Of a DNA stretch of 64,000 nt, positions 1 to 9,310 are shown in pieces; position 1 is the stretch's first letter, and every line of letters starts with the position of its first letter. The notes beneath the pieces were generated by a model. That model was not told the origin of the DNA. It did not search any database and saw only the letters and a list, made by a program, of their open reading frames with translations. The stretch lies in assembly GCA_034509735.1 (NCBI GenBank), contig JACGWO010000006.1, forward strand, positions 35,147,141 through 35,211,140, read 5' to 3'. Made by a program: the position numbers and the translations under genes. The stretch is from Sesamum alatum. Lineage: Eukaryota > Streptophyta > Magnoliopsida > Lamiales > Pedaliaceae.

Positions 1-402
1 TGTACCTCAAAGAAATTATAAAAAAAAAAACAGAGTGCAGCAGAAACTATTAAATAGAACTCTGGATTCTCTCCCTTCTAAATGGTAAATGAATGTTCAA
101 ATCATCCTACATCAACTGCAAAAGAATCATCAAATCCCATTCCCCAGATTTCTCTGTGCTGCAAAATCACCAACTTCTGTATAATTAAATGCCCCAACTC
201 CAAAGAAACAGAAGATTTTTCTCCTAATCGCAAAAGCTCAATTCCCACAAATCAAGATTTCACCATTCGCCACCAAAAACAAAAACTGGGCACTCAAATT
301 CAATTCCCAGATAACAGAAACAGCAAAAGATCAAAAATCTTGAAACATGAGTCAAACAGGTCAAAGTCAAAGGAAAAGGCAACAGGAAAACAGAAGCAAA
401 AC
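1..402 (-). other. Intron 1 (partial) of the G-gamma subunit gene
   Basis: On the minus strand this follows the first coding exon (403-519) directly and opens with a GT donor at 402-401. I see no second exon continuing the coiled-coil region before the window edge, so intron 1 is at least 402 bases and the remaining exons lie to the left. A plus-strand open frame of 140 codons at 82-504 runs antisense to this intron and exon and has no recognisable domain; I regard it as chance. Confidence 0.6.
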
Positions 403-519
403 CTCCAAGAATCGAGTTTCTTGCTCGAGTCTCTTCAATTCAGCAGAAATCCTGTGTTTCCCTCTCGTATCCGTTGCTCCCACCACCGATCGCACTTCAC
501 CTGAACTCCCTGTTTGCAT
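403..519 (-). CDS. AGG1/AGG2-like: Heterotrimeric G-protein gamma subunit, first coding exon (partial gene)
   Basis: The ATG at 519-517 opens 39 codons ending at a GT splice donor. The encoded segment contains DTRGKHRISAELKRLEQE followed by T-R-F-L-E, which matches the start of the coiled coil of plant type-A gamma subunits (AGG1/AGG2), including the usual exon end after F-L-E. In that family the gamma subunit binds G-beta (AGB1) through the coiled coil and is anchored at the plasma membrane by a C-terminal CaaX prenylation box. The coiled coil's second half and the CaaX box are outside the window. A tiny upstream frame (ATG-Lys-Lys-stop) lies about 40 bases before the ATG. The product family is recognised from the exon alone; which paralog it is cannot be decided. 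Confidence 0.8.
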
Positions 520-589
520 CTTTTCTTCTTTTTTCAAGTTGAAATGTGTTTATTTCTTCATGTAACAGCCCCTTCCAAATTGATGATGT

Positions 590-600
590 AGATTTATACT
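590..600 (-). promoter_or_regulatory. Possible TATA box of the G-gamma gene
   Basis: Reading the minus strand, GTATAAAT lies about 75 bases upstream of the gamma-subunit ATG, which would give a short 5' UTR of about 40 bases. Position and consensus are the only support. A start site further upstream is also possible, because an open stretch of about 45 codons precedes it on the same strand. Confidence 0.3.
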
Positions 601-949
601 AGAAGCCCATCTCGCGAAGAACAAGATTCCAACTTCTTGAGCATTCAGTTGCACAGCTTTCTCATCGGGATTGGAAATCAGTAAGCAACTAAAAGAAAAT
701 GAAAAAAGAAAAGGGTTTTACTGTTTGGATTTATGTGGGTGGTGTTTAAGGTTTGTGAAAGGAAGCAAAAAGATGATAAAAACAAAAGGAGCTTTCCTGT
801 TTTTTTGTGTTTTCTTGCCAATAGATTTTGTCAAGAATCATATAATGAATGGATTGAAGGGAAAGGCAGTGGACTTTAATTTCTTAGGGCAAAAAAACGA
901 ATTTGGTAAATGGAATTTTAATATATTTCACACATTATATTTATTTTAA

Positions 950-2990
950 TATTTATATTTCCACTACTATTAGGATGATAGACTTGTGATATAGATGTTG
1001 CATTTATTTCATGATAATGTGTTTATTAATTTTAATTTAACGGAATCTATATTATATAATTATTGACCATCAACTTTTTGGTGTCTTAGTATGTCAATTT
1101 CTTTTTTCTTTTTTCACTCATATATTAAATGGATCACGTACGTCTAGTATTTACAAGGATTCTCGATAGTTTCAGCTATCAATTCAGAATAACTATCAAA
1201 AGAAAAAAATGATCACAAACTTAAAGTAAAAAATATAACCAAATAAATAAGGGAGAATTATTTTTTAACTTTCACAATAGTTTCAACAAGTGGAAAAGGG
1301 AAAAAAAAAATAAGGGAGAATTATACTGTTTTGTGTATCTGATTTTGAGATTTTTCAATATGATTTTGAAATGTTTTTTAGCATTTTTTTTTATTTCAGT
1401 GTTTTGGTTAAGTACTATTTTAGTTAGTAATAAAATCAATAAATAGGTTTGGTTGAGTGATAAAGATATATTTTTTTTGTTAGATTCAAGATGTGGGTTC
1501 GATTCCAGGTCAGGCCATTTGCGTTTTTTTTTTTTTTTTTTTTATAAGAAATCCATTAGTTTTAACGAGTAATTAATGGAAGGAGAAAAAATGATGAAAT
1601 TTTCAAACTTAAGAGACCAAAACTGATGAGGTTGAAACATGAGGGACCAAAAGGGGATAAGTGGCATACTTGAGGAACTAAAAGTGGATAAATGGCATAC
1701 TTGATGGACTAAAAGTAATGTTTACCCGCGCAGAAATCATATATGCATTACATTCGTTATTATTACTATAAATTTTTCTTTATATTTCCTATTTTATAGG
1801 CATTTTAATTTTTGACATATTCACTTAAAGTTTTGATCACCTATCGTGACACCCACCGTAATCACTCTATTCTTATAAGAAATTTACATTTAATGCAATA
1901 AAAACAATTCATGTTTTACTCGAGATACTATTTAGACATCGCAGAAGGACATACGTCATCCAAATATTGTATTCAATACTCAACCTTAACATTTATAAAT
2001 ATAATGAAAGGAAAAAAATATTATTTTTATTTATTACAAAATTTAAAATACAAATCCATTAAAAGTCTAATATATATGCAATTATACAACTAGGGGTCCC
2101 AATTCAAGATATCACTGCTGACCCATCTGGTAATCCTAATGATCGATTTATGATTTAATTCACCTAGTCAGTGTGACGTATATCCTCTTTGCCACCTCTA
2201 TGTTGAAAGGAGGGTTGATTAAGCTAGTAAGGAGTTGGACTGCAAATAAATTGAAAAAAAGTTGCGTGTGTAACTTGGAGTTTGAACTCTATCAAATTTG
2301 TTGCATTCTTATTAGGAGCGTCCATATAGCTTCCGATTTATTATTATTATTAATTAGTAAATGTGACACACTCAAATATGTGTGCACAACTAATTCAAAA
2401 TTTTAATATTAATTATTACTTAAAATATATATTAATTGAATAAATAAAAAATATTAAAATTTATGAAAATTATTGAAAAAAAAGGAGCAAAAGAAGAGAA
2501 AGATATATGAAAATTGAGAAGAAAGATATGGGAAGTTAAGATAGAGATAAAAATTGAAAATTAAAGAAATGATAAATTGCAGACGAGAAATACTGAAAAC
2601 ACTAAAAGGGTGTTTTTTAATTATATAAAGAATTATCTATACCTTATTATTAAGTGAGAGCACTCTTTTGCTATTAATTAAAAAAAAAAAAGAGAGAGAG
2701 AGAGAGAGCACTCTTTTGCTATCTCACCTTTTTTATGATATGTCAATCTTTATTTTTTGTAATTATTTTATTAATTTTCATTTTTATCTCTCTTAACTTC
2801 TTATTTGATTTCTTCTCAATTTCCACACCCCTTTTTGTTTTTTCATATTTTTCCCTACGATTTCTCATACTTTTTTTTATATATATTTGTTTATTTATCT
2901 AATTGATATATTTTTAAATAATAATTAGTTTTTTAAATTTAAAATTAATGGTGTACATATATTTGATTGTATCACATGTACCAGGTATTA
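950..2990. other. AT-rich intergenic DNA, no gene seen
   Basis: No coding pattern is visible. It contains a tRNA-like SINE fragment (about 1440-1545), an (AG)n run at 2690-2708 flanked by a direct duplication of an 18-bp segment (about 2657-2674 and 2704-2721), and homopolymer tracts. Confidence 0.6.
1440..1545 (+). repeat. tRNA-derived SINE-like fragment
   Basis: The segment has an A-box-like GGTTGAGTGATAAAG, a perfect RNA polymerase III B box (GGTTCGATTCC, about 1497-1507) and ends in a run of about 20 T. That order is typical of plant SINEs. It does not fold as a complete tRNA, so it is not called a tRNA gene. Confidence 0.5.
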
Positions 2991-2997
2991 ATTATTA

Positions 2998-3080
2998 ATG
3001 AGAACCGGAGAAGCTTCCATCTCATTTCCTAGTATTTCTAGGCAGCTCACACTCACCCAACTTTTAAGATATTTTTTAGT
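2998..3080 (+). repeat. 5'-flank segment shared by ATPase genes 1 and 2
   Basis: GAAGCTTCCATCTCATTTCC and following bases recur near 8380-8430. This upstream segment marks the left part of the tandem duplication that produced ATPase genes 1 and 2. The two copies have since been separated from their genes by different insertions. Confidence 0.5.
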
Positions 3081-3767
3081 AAAGAAATTAATTCCATCAA
3101 CTTTTCATATTTTCACTCTAAAGAATTCAGTAATTCATGGGGCGATTGATTTTGTTTTCATTTTTATGTTTAGTTTTCGATGTTTTTAATGGGATAGAAA
3201 TGTTTATGGACTTTTGTGCGAGAATCGAAAACATGTTTGCATTGGATGTTTTTAACCGTAGATTTATAGGTGTGGAAAATGAAAATTTCTTTGAATTATA
3301 ATTTTCAAATAGTAAATATATAGGTACTGTGTCGATAATAATTATTAAAATATATATTATAAAAGTGAATTTATGCCCAAAAGTCCACATGATAAGGCAT
3401 TGCGTCTTGTCATGTTTGTTTTACTTGTTTTAACATTCCATTCAATATTTTGATGCCTTAGAGTAATGTCACGTAACGTTCTACATATAAAGAGATTATA
3501 ATTTTAATGAAGATGTAATTATTTTTTAATTTATATAATTTTTTTGAAATACTAAAATATATAACTTTTTTGAAATATTAAAATTTTAAATATATTTGTT
3601 ACGTTCTTTCATGTAAAAGTACGAGCTATATTTATTTATTTTTAAATAAAAAAACAAGCTATATTTATTAGACCATGGATGTTTATTACAATAAGTACGT
3701 ACTCACTTGCTCAAACACCACTCCTAGTTTTCCATTTTCTCCCCCTTTCTAGTGATCGATTTTCGGA

Positions 3768-3947
3768 AAATTCTAACCTAAACATGATTCGATCAAATCC
3801 AAACTAATTATATAACAAGTATAATATACTTATTATGTAATTGGTGTACAGTTCAGGAAAAATGATCAATCACATAATAAGTGTATCATACTTACTATAT
3901 GATTAATTTGGTTCGACCAAACTTGGTGTGAACTAGAATTTTCCTCG
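3768..3947. mobile_element. Short inverted-repeat element (MITE)
   Basis: The ends GGAAAATTCTA and TAGAATTTTCC are inverted, and the interior alternates AAGTATAATATACTT-type motifs with Asn-codon-like AT DNA in mirrored order. Relatives with the same 'GGTTTGGTCGA ... AATTGGTGTAC' core lie at 60873-61043 and, more decayed, near 12370-12520. It lies about 350 bases upstream of ATPase gene 1. Confidence 0.5.
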
Positions 3948-4084
3948 ACTTTAAAGATTAGAGGTAAAATTTAAAATGTTATGATGTCATACAAATAAAT
4001 GGCATAATCAAATGTTTTTGAAATGCTTATGGCAAAACCTTTTGTTCTGTAAATTAACAACGAAGCTACAAAAATAATATGCAA

Positions 4085-4094
4085 TTATAAAAAA
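4085..4094 (+). promoter_or_regulatory. Putative TATA box of ATPase gene 1
   Basis: TTATAAAAAA lies about 215 bases before the gene 1 ATG, followed by a pyrimidine-rich leader with CCTCACTGCT and CAAGTCAAC blocks that are conserved in the leader of gene 2 (13300-13350). The conserved leader supports transcription from about 4115-4125. No experimental evidence. Confidence 0.4.
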
Positions 4095-4304
4095 GAAAGA
4101 AAAAAAGAAGGAAAAATAAGCAGCAGCGGGTTTCTTTTTCTCCGGCTTCCTCTGTTCCTCACTGCTCCTTTTGCATTTTCTTTACTTGTTTCTTCTCTTT
4201 TCGTCAACAACCAAGTCAACCTGCATCTCTTCATCTGACGGAGCTACAGTGACGGACGAGATATCGGCGCTACGTCTCCGGATAGTGAAGGGAACTATAG
4301 TTTA

Positions 4305-7235
4305 ATGGCTTCATCATCCGCAGCCTTTTTCTACAGAAATTCAGAGCCCAGAACCGTTACTGGGTTCCATCATACACACGATGAAAGCCACAGTATTGTG
4401 ATTGAGTTGCATCGTTCGGGTTCCGGCTTCTCAGCTGCTGATGGGTCTGATCTCAGTTCGATTGTCAGGGAAAAAGACCTGACCTTGCTTGGTACACTTG
4501 GTGGTGTTGAAGGTATTGCTGATGCTCTCAAAACCCATTTGCGAGATGGAATTGGTGGAGATTTTCAAGATATTTCGCGCAGAAAGGAGAGTTTCGGGAG
4601 TAATTCTGTCGTAAAGCCACCTACGAAGAACTTTCTCCGTTTTGTTTGGGAAGCTTCCCAGGATGTAATACTTCTCGTCCTTCTGGTGTGCGCTGCGCTG
4701 TCCCTCGGACTTGGTATCAAAGTAGATGGGCTTAAAGAAGGTTGGGATGATGGTGGCAGTATATTTCTTGCCGTTTTTGTTGTAATTTCTGTTCGTTCCA
4801 CGGCTAATTTTTGGCAGAAGGGAAAATTGGAGAAGGTGTTTGAGGATTTCCCTGTAGTTGTCATCAGAAGTAGAAGGAGGTGGCAAGTGTCGGCATTCGA
4901 CATTGTTGTTGGAGATGTTGTTTGCTTGAAAATGGGCGATCAAGTGCCCGCTGACGGCCTATTTGTGGAAGGGTATTCTTTGCGAGTTGATGAATCTAGC
5001 ATGACAGGGGAAAGAAATCTTGTTCATATCAATCGCGATCAAAATCCATTCTTGCTTTCAGGCACCAAAGTAGCCGAGGGATATGCTAAAATGCTGGTTA
5101 TCTCTGTGGGATTGAACACAGAGTGGGGTTTGAGGATGAGCTCAGGCAGTGTAGATTCGCGTGAGGATACGCCTCTGGAGAAACGGTTAAACTGGCTGGC
5201 CACTGTTCTAGGTCTTATTGGTTTAGGTTCAGTTGTAATGCTACTTCTCATTCTAGTGGTGCGTTACTTCACAGGGCATACGAAGAATGACGATGGGATA
5301 AAGTTCATTGCCGGGAAGACTAAACAAGTTGATGCAGTGAAAGGCGTGATGGGAATTTATATTGCTGCTGCGTCTATTTCGGTTGTTGCAATACCTAAAG
5401 AATTGCTGTTGGCAGTTGGATGCTTTCTTGCATATTCCACGAAGACGATGAAGAGTGATCATCAGACAATGGTTAGAAACCTTCCTGCTTTTGAGGCAAT
5501 GAGCTTGGTGACAACCGTATGCACAGAGTTAACTGGTGTTCTTACATCAAATGAGATGAAGGTGACCAAGTGTTTTATAGGACAAGAATGGATAGAAGCA
5601 AGAGGTCGCTCTCCGATAGCTCGTAATGTTCTTGACCTGCTGTTCCAAGGGATCAGTCTTACCAAAACTAGTACTGTTCAACAGTTTCTTACAGTTACTA
5701 CCACTGATGATGCAATTCATTCGTGGGCTGTCCTGAACTTGAACATGGAAATGAACATCAACTCAAGAGAATTCTCAGTTCTGGACTTGGAAGCTTCCTG
5801 CCCCGAAAATAAAATAGGTCTTTTAGTTAAAAATCAGTCAGATGAAACAATCCATGCTCATTGGAAGGGGGATGCTGAAATAATTCTCCCGTCATGCTCA
5901 CATTACCAGGACGCAACTGGAAATATTATTGCTCTTGATGATCAAGAGAGGGAAAGATTTCATCAAATGATAGACGATATGGCTGCTAATAGCCTTCAAT
6001 CTGTTGCTTTCGCACATAAGCAGATTTCACAAGATGAGTATGACAATGAAGTGACAAATTGCGATGTTCCCAACACGGGTTTGGTTCTTTTGGGAATCTT
6101 TGGCCTGAAACTTCTTTGCAATCCCGGTGTTAAGGAAGCTGTTGAAATTTGCCAACAGGCAGGGATCAGCGTCAAACTAATTACAGGCGGAAATGCTTCG
6201 CTGGCAAAAGCCATCAGCATGGAGTGCGGCATTCTTCCACCGAATGAAGATGTGAATAGTGGATCAATGGTGAAAGGTGTAGAATTTCGCAACTACACAG
6301 GAAAAGAAAGATCAATTAAAGTTGAATGCATTAGTGTGATGTCGAGGTCTTCTAATCCGGACAAACTCCTAGCTGTGAAGTGTCTAAAAGAGAACGGCCA
6401 TGTAATTGCAGCGATTAGCAACAGCCTAAATGATGCTCCGTCTTTACACGAAGCCAATGTAGGAATTTCAGTAGGGAGCCATGCCACAATAGTGCTGAAA
6501 GAGAGTTCAGATATTGTCATCTTGGACAACAATTTTGCTTCAGTTGCCCAAGTTCTTAGATGGGGTCGATGCGTTTACAACAACATCCAAAAGCACACTC
6601 AGTTCAACCTTACAGTATATGCATCTGCCCTAGCAATCAACATAGTGGCAGCAATTTCGGTTGGCAAGATACCACTAACACCAGCCCAGCTATTATGGGT
6701 CGATCTCACCATGAACACGTTGGCAGCTCTCGCATTGGCTGCTGAGGAACCAAACGCAGAACTCATGAAAAAGCAACCCGTCAGTCGTTCCGACCCACTT
6801 ATCACCAACATCATGTGGAGAAACATTTTAGGCCAAGCTTCCTACCAAATGACGGTTGTCTTGGCCTTAAAGTTCAAAGGCAAATCAATCTTTGGGGTCC
6901 ATGACAAGACAGTTGACACACTTGTTTTCAACACATTTGTGCTCTGTCAAGTGTTCAATCTGTTCAATGCAAGAAAGATTGAGGAGAAGAATGTTTTCAA
7001 GGGAATTCTCAAGAACAAGTTGTTTATAGGAATCACTTGCATGACTGTCATTATTCAGGCTATTTTGGTGGAGTTTCTGAATAAGTTTGCACATACAGAG
7101 AAGTTGAATTGGGAGCAATGGGCAGCATGCATAGTCATTGCAGCAGTTTCTTGGCCATTTGGATGTCTCATCAAGTTCATACCAGTTCCAGATTCAGACA
7201 CTAGCTTCAATTTTCTAATGACAAATCGGTCTTGA
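4305..7235 (+). CDS. ACA12-like: P2B (ACA12/13-type) calcium ATPase homolog lacking catalytic residues, gene 1
   Basis: An intronless frame of 976 codons with the architecture of plant autoinhibited Ca2+-ATPases: M1-M2 about 119-167, actuator domain about 180-290, M3-M4 about 298-378, P and N domains about 400-760, M5-M10 about 770-960. Intact members pump Ca2+ out of the cytosol. Here the phosphorylated Asp of DKTGTLT is Glu408 (ELTGVLT), the hinge TGDGxNDAPAL reads ISNSLNDAPSL (704-714), M4 PEGLP is PKELL (364-368), the M6 Asn/Asp pair is swapped (Asp800/Asn804), KGA is KGD (521-523) and ITGD is ITGG. TGE (234-236) survives. No calmodulin-binding basic helix is evident in the N-terminus. 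The start is the ATG aligned with the paralogs; an in-frame TAG precedes it. Family assignment is firm; transport activity is unlikely. Confidence 0.9.
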   Translation: MASSSAAFFYRNSEPRTVTGFHHTHDESHSIVIELHRSGSGFSAADGSDLSSIVREKDLTLLGTLGGVEGIADALKTHLRDGIGGDFQDISRRKESFGSNSVVKPPTKNFLRFVWEASQDVILLVLLVCAALSLGLGIKVDGLKEGWDDGGSIFLAVFVVISVRSTANFWQKGKLEKVFEDFPVVVIRSRRRWQVSAFDIVVGDVVCLKMGDQVPADGLFVEGYSLRVDESSMTGERNLVHINRDQNPFLLSGTKVAEGYAKMLVISVGLNTEWGLRMSSGSVDSREDTPLEKRLNWLATVLGLIGLGSVVMLLLILVVRYFTGHTKNDDGIKFIAGKTKQVDAVKGVMGIYIAAASISVVAIPKELLLAVGCFLAYSTKTMKSDHQTMVRNLPAFEAMSLVTTVCTELTGVLTSNEMKVTKCFIGQEWIEARGRSPIARNVLDLLFQGISLTKTSTVQQFLTVTTTDDAIHSWAVLNLNMEMNINSREFSVLDLEASCPENKIGLLVKNQSDETIHAHWKGDAEIILPSCSHYQDATGNIIALDDQERERFHQMIDDMAANSLQSVAFAHKQISQDEYDNEVTNCDVPNTGLVLLGIFGLKLLCNPGVKEAVEICQQAGISVKLITGGNASLAKAISMECGILPPNEDVNSGSMVKGVEFRNYTGKERSIKVECISVMSRSSNPDKLLAVKCLKENGHVIAAISNSLNDAPSLHEANVGISVGSHATIVLKESSDIVILDNNFASVAQVLRWGRCVYNNIQKHTQFNLTVYASALAINIVAAISVGKIPLTPAQLLWVDLTMNTLAALALAAEEPNAELMKKQPVSRSDPLITNIMWRNILGQASYQMTVVLALKFKGKSIFGVHDKTVDTLVFNTFVLCQVFNLFNARKIEEKNVFKGILKNKLFIGITCMTVIIQAILVEFLNKFAHTEKLNWEQWAACIVIAAVSWPFGCLIKFIPVPDSDTSFNFLMTNRS

Positions 7236-7395
7236 CAGAGTACATTGTGGTCGAAAGAAAAAAGGTCTTAATAGGCAACTTTTCTTTCAGAAAATTCTTA
7301 TCTATACCGGTTTTGATTGCACTAGATCATCAATCACTTTGCGGATGTTATTACATTTTATCATGTCTGTCCGTTGAGAAACTGGGCGGACAACA

Positions 7396-7519
7396 GATTG
7401 GTTTTCCTATTACAATTCATGCTACATCTTCTGTTCCATACGACGTAATCTTATAAACGTAGAGTGTATATGTAAAATGGAACAGAACATACAAGATGAT
7501 TGTAATAGGAAATCCAATC
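7396..7519. repeat. Imperfect 21-bp inverted repeat, hairpin 3' of gene 1
   Basis: The arms at 7396-7416 and 7499-7519 are inverted with one mismatch (GATTGGTTTTCCTATTACAA against GATTGGATTTCCTATTACAA), and the pairing continues inward through a TCTTCTGTTCCAT / ATGGAACAGAA block. It lies about 160 bases after the stop codon, so it may be in the 3' UTR. A related element with CGGATTGGATTTT / AATCTAATCCG ends lies near 17075-17256 downstream of gene 2, which suggests a small MITE family. Confidence 0.55.
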
Positions 7520-8079
7520 CGGATAAACATTGTCATATTATTAAGTGATACTATCAATTTGGTGTTTCACTTTTTCTTGATATGCCAATTTATCTATATT
7601 TTTAATATTTAATTAAATTTATTTATTTATTTATTAATTTTTCACCCTCTAACTCTTCACAACTTCCACTAATTTTAAATTTGTATAACTTCCTTTTTTT
7701 CTTATTTTAACATTTTTTACTTCTTCAATTAAAATATATATTTTTTTAAAAAAAATTAATTTTATTTCATTATCCACACTCACGTGAGTGTGCCGAATGC
7801 ACCAGTTATTATTAAGGCATAAGGACACTTTTGTCCGTTTAGGTTAAAATTTCTAAAGAGGTTTTTGATAGCCAATAGTAAATATGGAAAGTAATTAAAA
7901 GGAGTTAACATGTACATTATTTTACATTCTTATGTCCATCAAAACTAATTATAAGGTTAATTTGGTCATATTAAAAAAATACTAATTCTCCCCAAAAAGC
8001 TTATGTACTCTTGAAAATGTAATTATCAATCATTTTACCACTAATTTTTCTTTTTATTTTTTCTTTACAATCATTTTTA
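7520..8079. other. AT-rich flank 3' of gene 1, no gene seen
   Basis: No open frame with coding character. Contains short (TTTA)n stretches and homopolymers only. Confidence 0.5.
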
Positions 8080-8089
8080 AATTTTAATA

Positions 8090-8329
8090 GGGTTAAATGC
8101 AATTTACTCCGTTATATGAGAAATTAGCGAAAAATTCCTTGTTAAAAAAAATTGTAAATTACTCCTCTGTGTTTTGAGAAATGAAGCAAATTATCCCTTA
8201 TCAACGGAGAATACGAAGAATAATTTGTTTCATTTTTCAAATAACGGAAGATAATTTGCTCATTTTTTTCATAAAGTTTTTTTCTTTCTAATTTCTCGTA
8301 TCACAAGATTTGTAAATTGCATTTAACCC
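8090..8329. mobile_element. MULE-like MITE with 10-bp target duplication
   Basis: The terminal inverted repeats are GGGTTAAATGCAATTTAC at the left and GTAAATTGCATTTAACCC at the right. The flanks AATTTTAATA at 8080-8089 and 8330-8339 are identical, giving a 9-10 bp target site duplication as expected of Mutator-type transposition. The interior repeats 'aaattatcc/ggataattt' motifs in mirrored order. It has no coding capacity. Confidence 0.7.
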
Positions 8330-8369
8330 AATTTTAATATATGGCTTCGACTTCATTATTAATGATGGA

Positions 8370-9310
8370 TGATAACAAGCGAAGCTTCCATCTCATTTCC
8401 TAGCAATTTCTTGGCACCCCCCAACTTTAAAGTGTAGTAGTAGAGATAATTTTTAATTTTAAAATTAATGAACTAAAAAGAAAATAAAAGTTCATATTAA
8501 AATTTTAATGCACGTAAATCAATATAGTTACAAATATTTAATTTTAATATTAAAATTTCTTAGTTGGAGAGGAAATTTTGTATATATATATATATATATT
8601 CGTATGCTTGAGAGGTTCAATGTGAGCATCACCCTTAATTTTGTGACCACCCTTCCACACTTTATGTTTGGTAGAGAAAGAATTTCTAAACTTTCTTATA
8701 TAAATTATTCGCGCCCCCCCCCCCCCCCAAGTAATCAATTATCCAAGGGTCGGATTAATCCAATCTAAAGTATGATTTTACGTGCATAGAATTGATAATA
8801 AGTTGAGATTAGAACAAATTTATCCTCAAAACTTAACCTGTTAAAATATAATGAACTCGAGACTCGACTTGAATCCATCTCTTAGTAAAGTAGATTAGAC
8901 TCGTTAAACTTGCTCCATAATGATATGAGATAAAATACTTTAAAAATAATATCACACAATTTTCTTCACATGAATTGATTAATATGATTTTTGAAATATT
9001 AAGATTATAAATATATTTATTAAGTTCATGTATATAAACTATATTTAGTAGAGTTTACACTATTTTCTTGATATATTATGCTTGATATATATATATTATA
9101 TAAATATATGTAACATAGAAATACATAATAAATTAAAAATCACATATTTATTTTAGAGTCGATTACAGTGACAGCCTCTGAGGTTAATTCCAAGTAAACA
9201 TACGCCTACTGTCTTTTACAAAGTTGCAATTACACCCCTGATACTGTAGTTATCATTACAATTACACCCCTAGTCAATGATAAAAGTTTATGCAAACATC
9301 TATATCTATA
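8370..9310. other. Gene-2-side duplicated flank and AT-rich DNA
   Basis: The left end repeats the gene 1 upstream segment seen at 2998-3080. It then holds a (TA)n tract near 8581-8601, a run of 15 C at 8714-8728 and a partial 'aattacacccct' MITE-like segment at about 9165-9290. No gene is visible. Confidence 0.5.

Noticed and set aside
82..504. 140-codon plus-strand open frame
   Set aside because: It runs antisense to the G-gamma exon and its intron, has low-complexity composition and no recognisable domain.
1497..1507. tRNA gene at the GGTTCGATTCC box (and at 17836)
   Set aside because: Only the promoter boxes fit; no acceptor stem or anticodon arm can be drawn, and the poly-T end fits a SINE.
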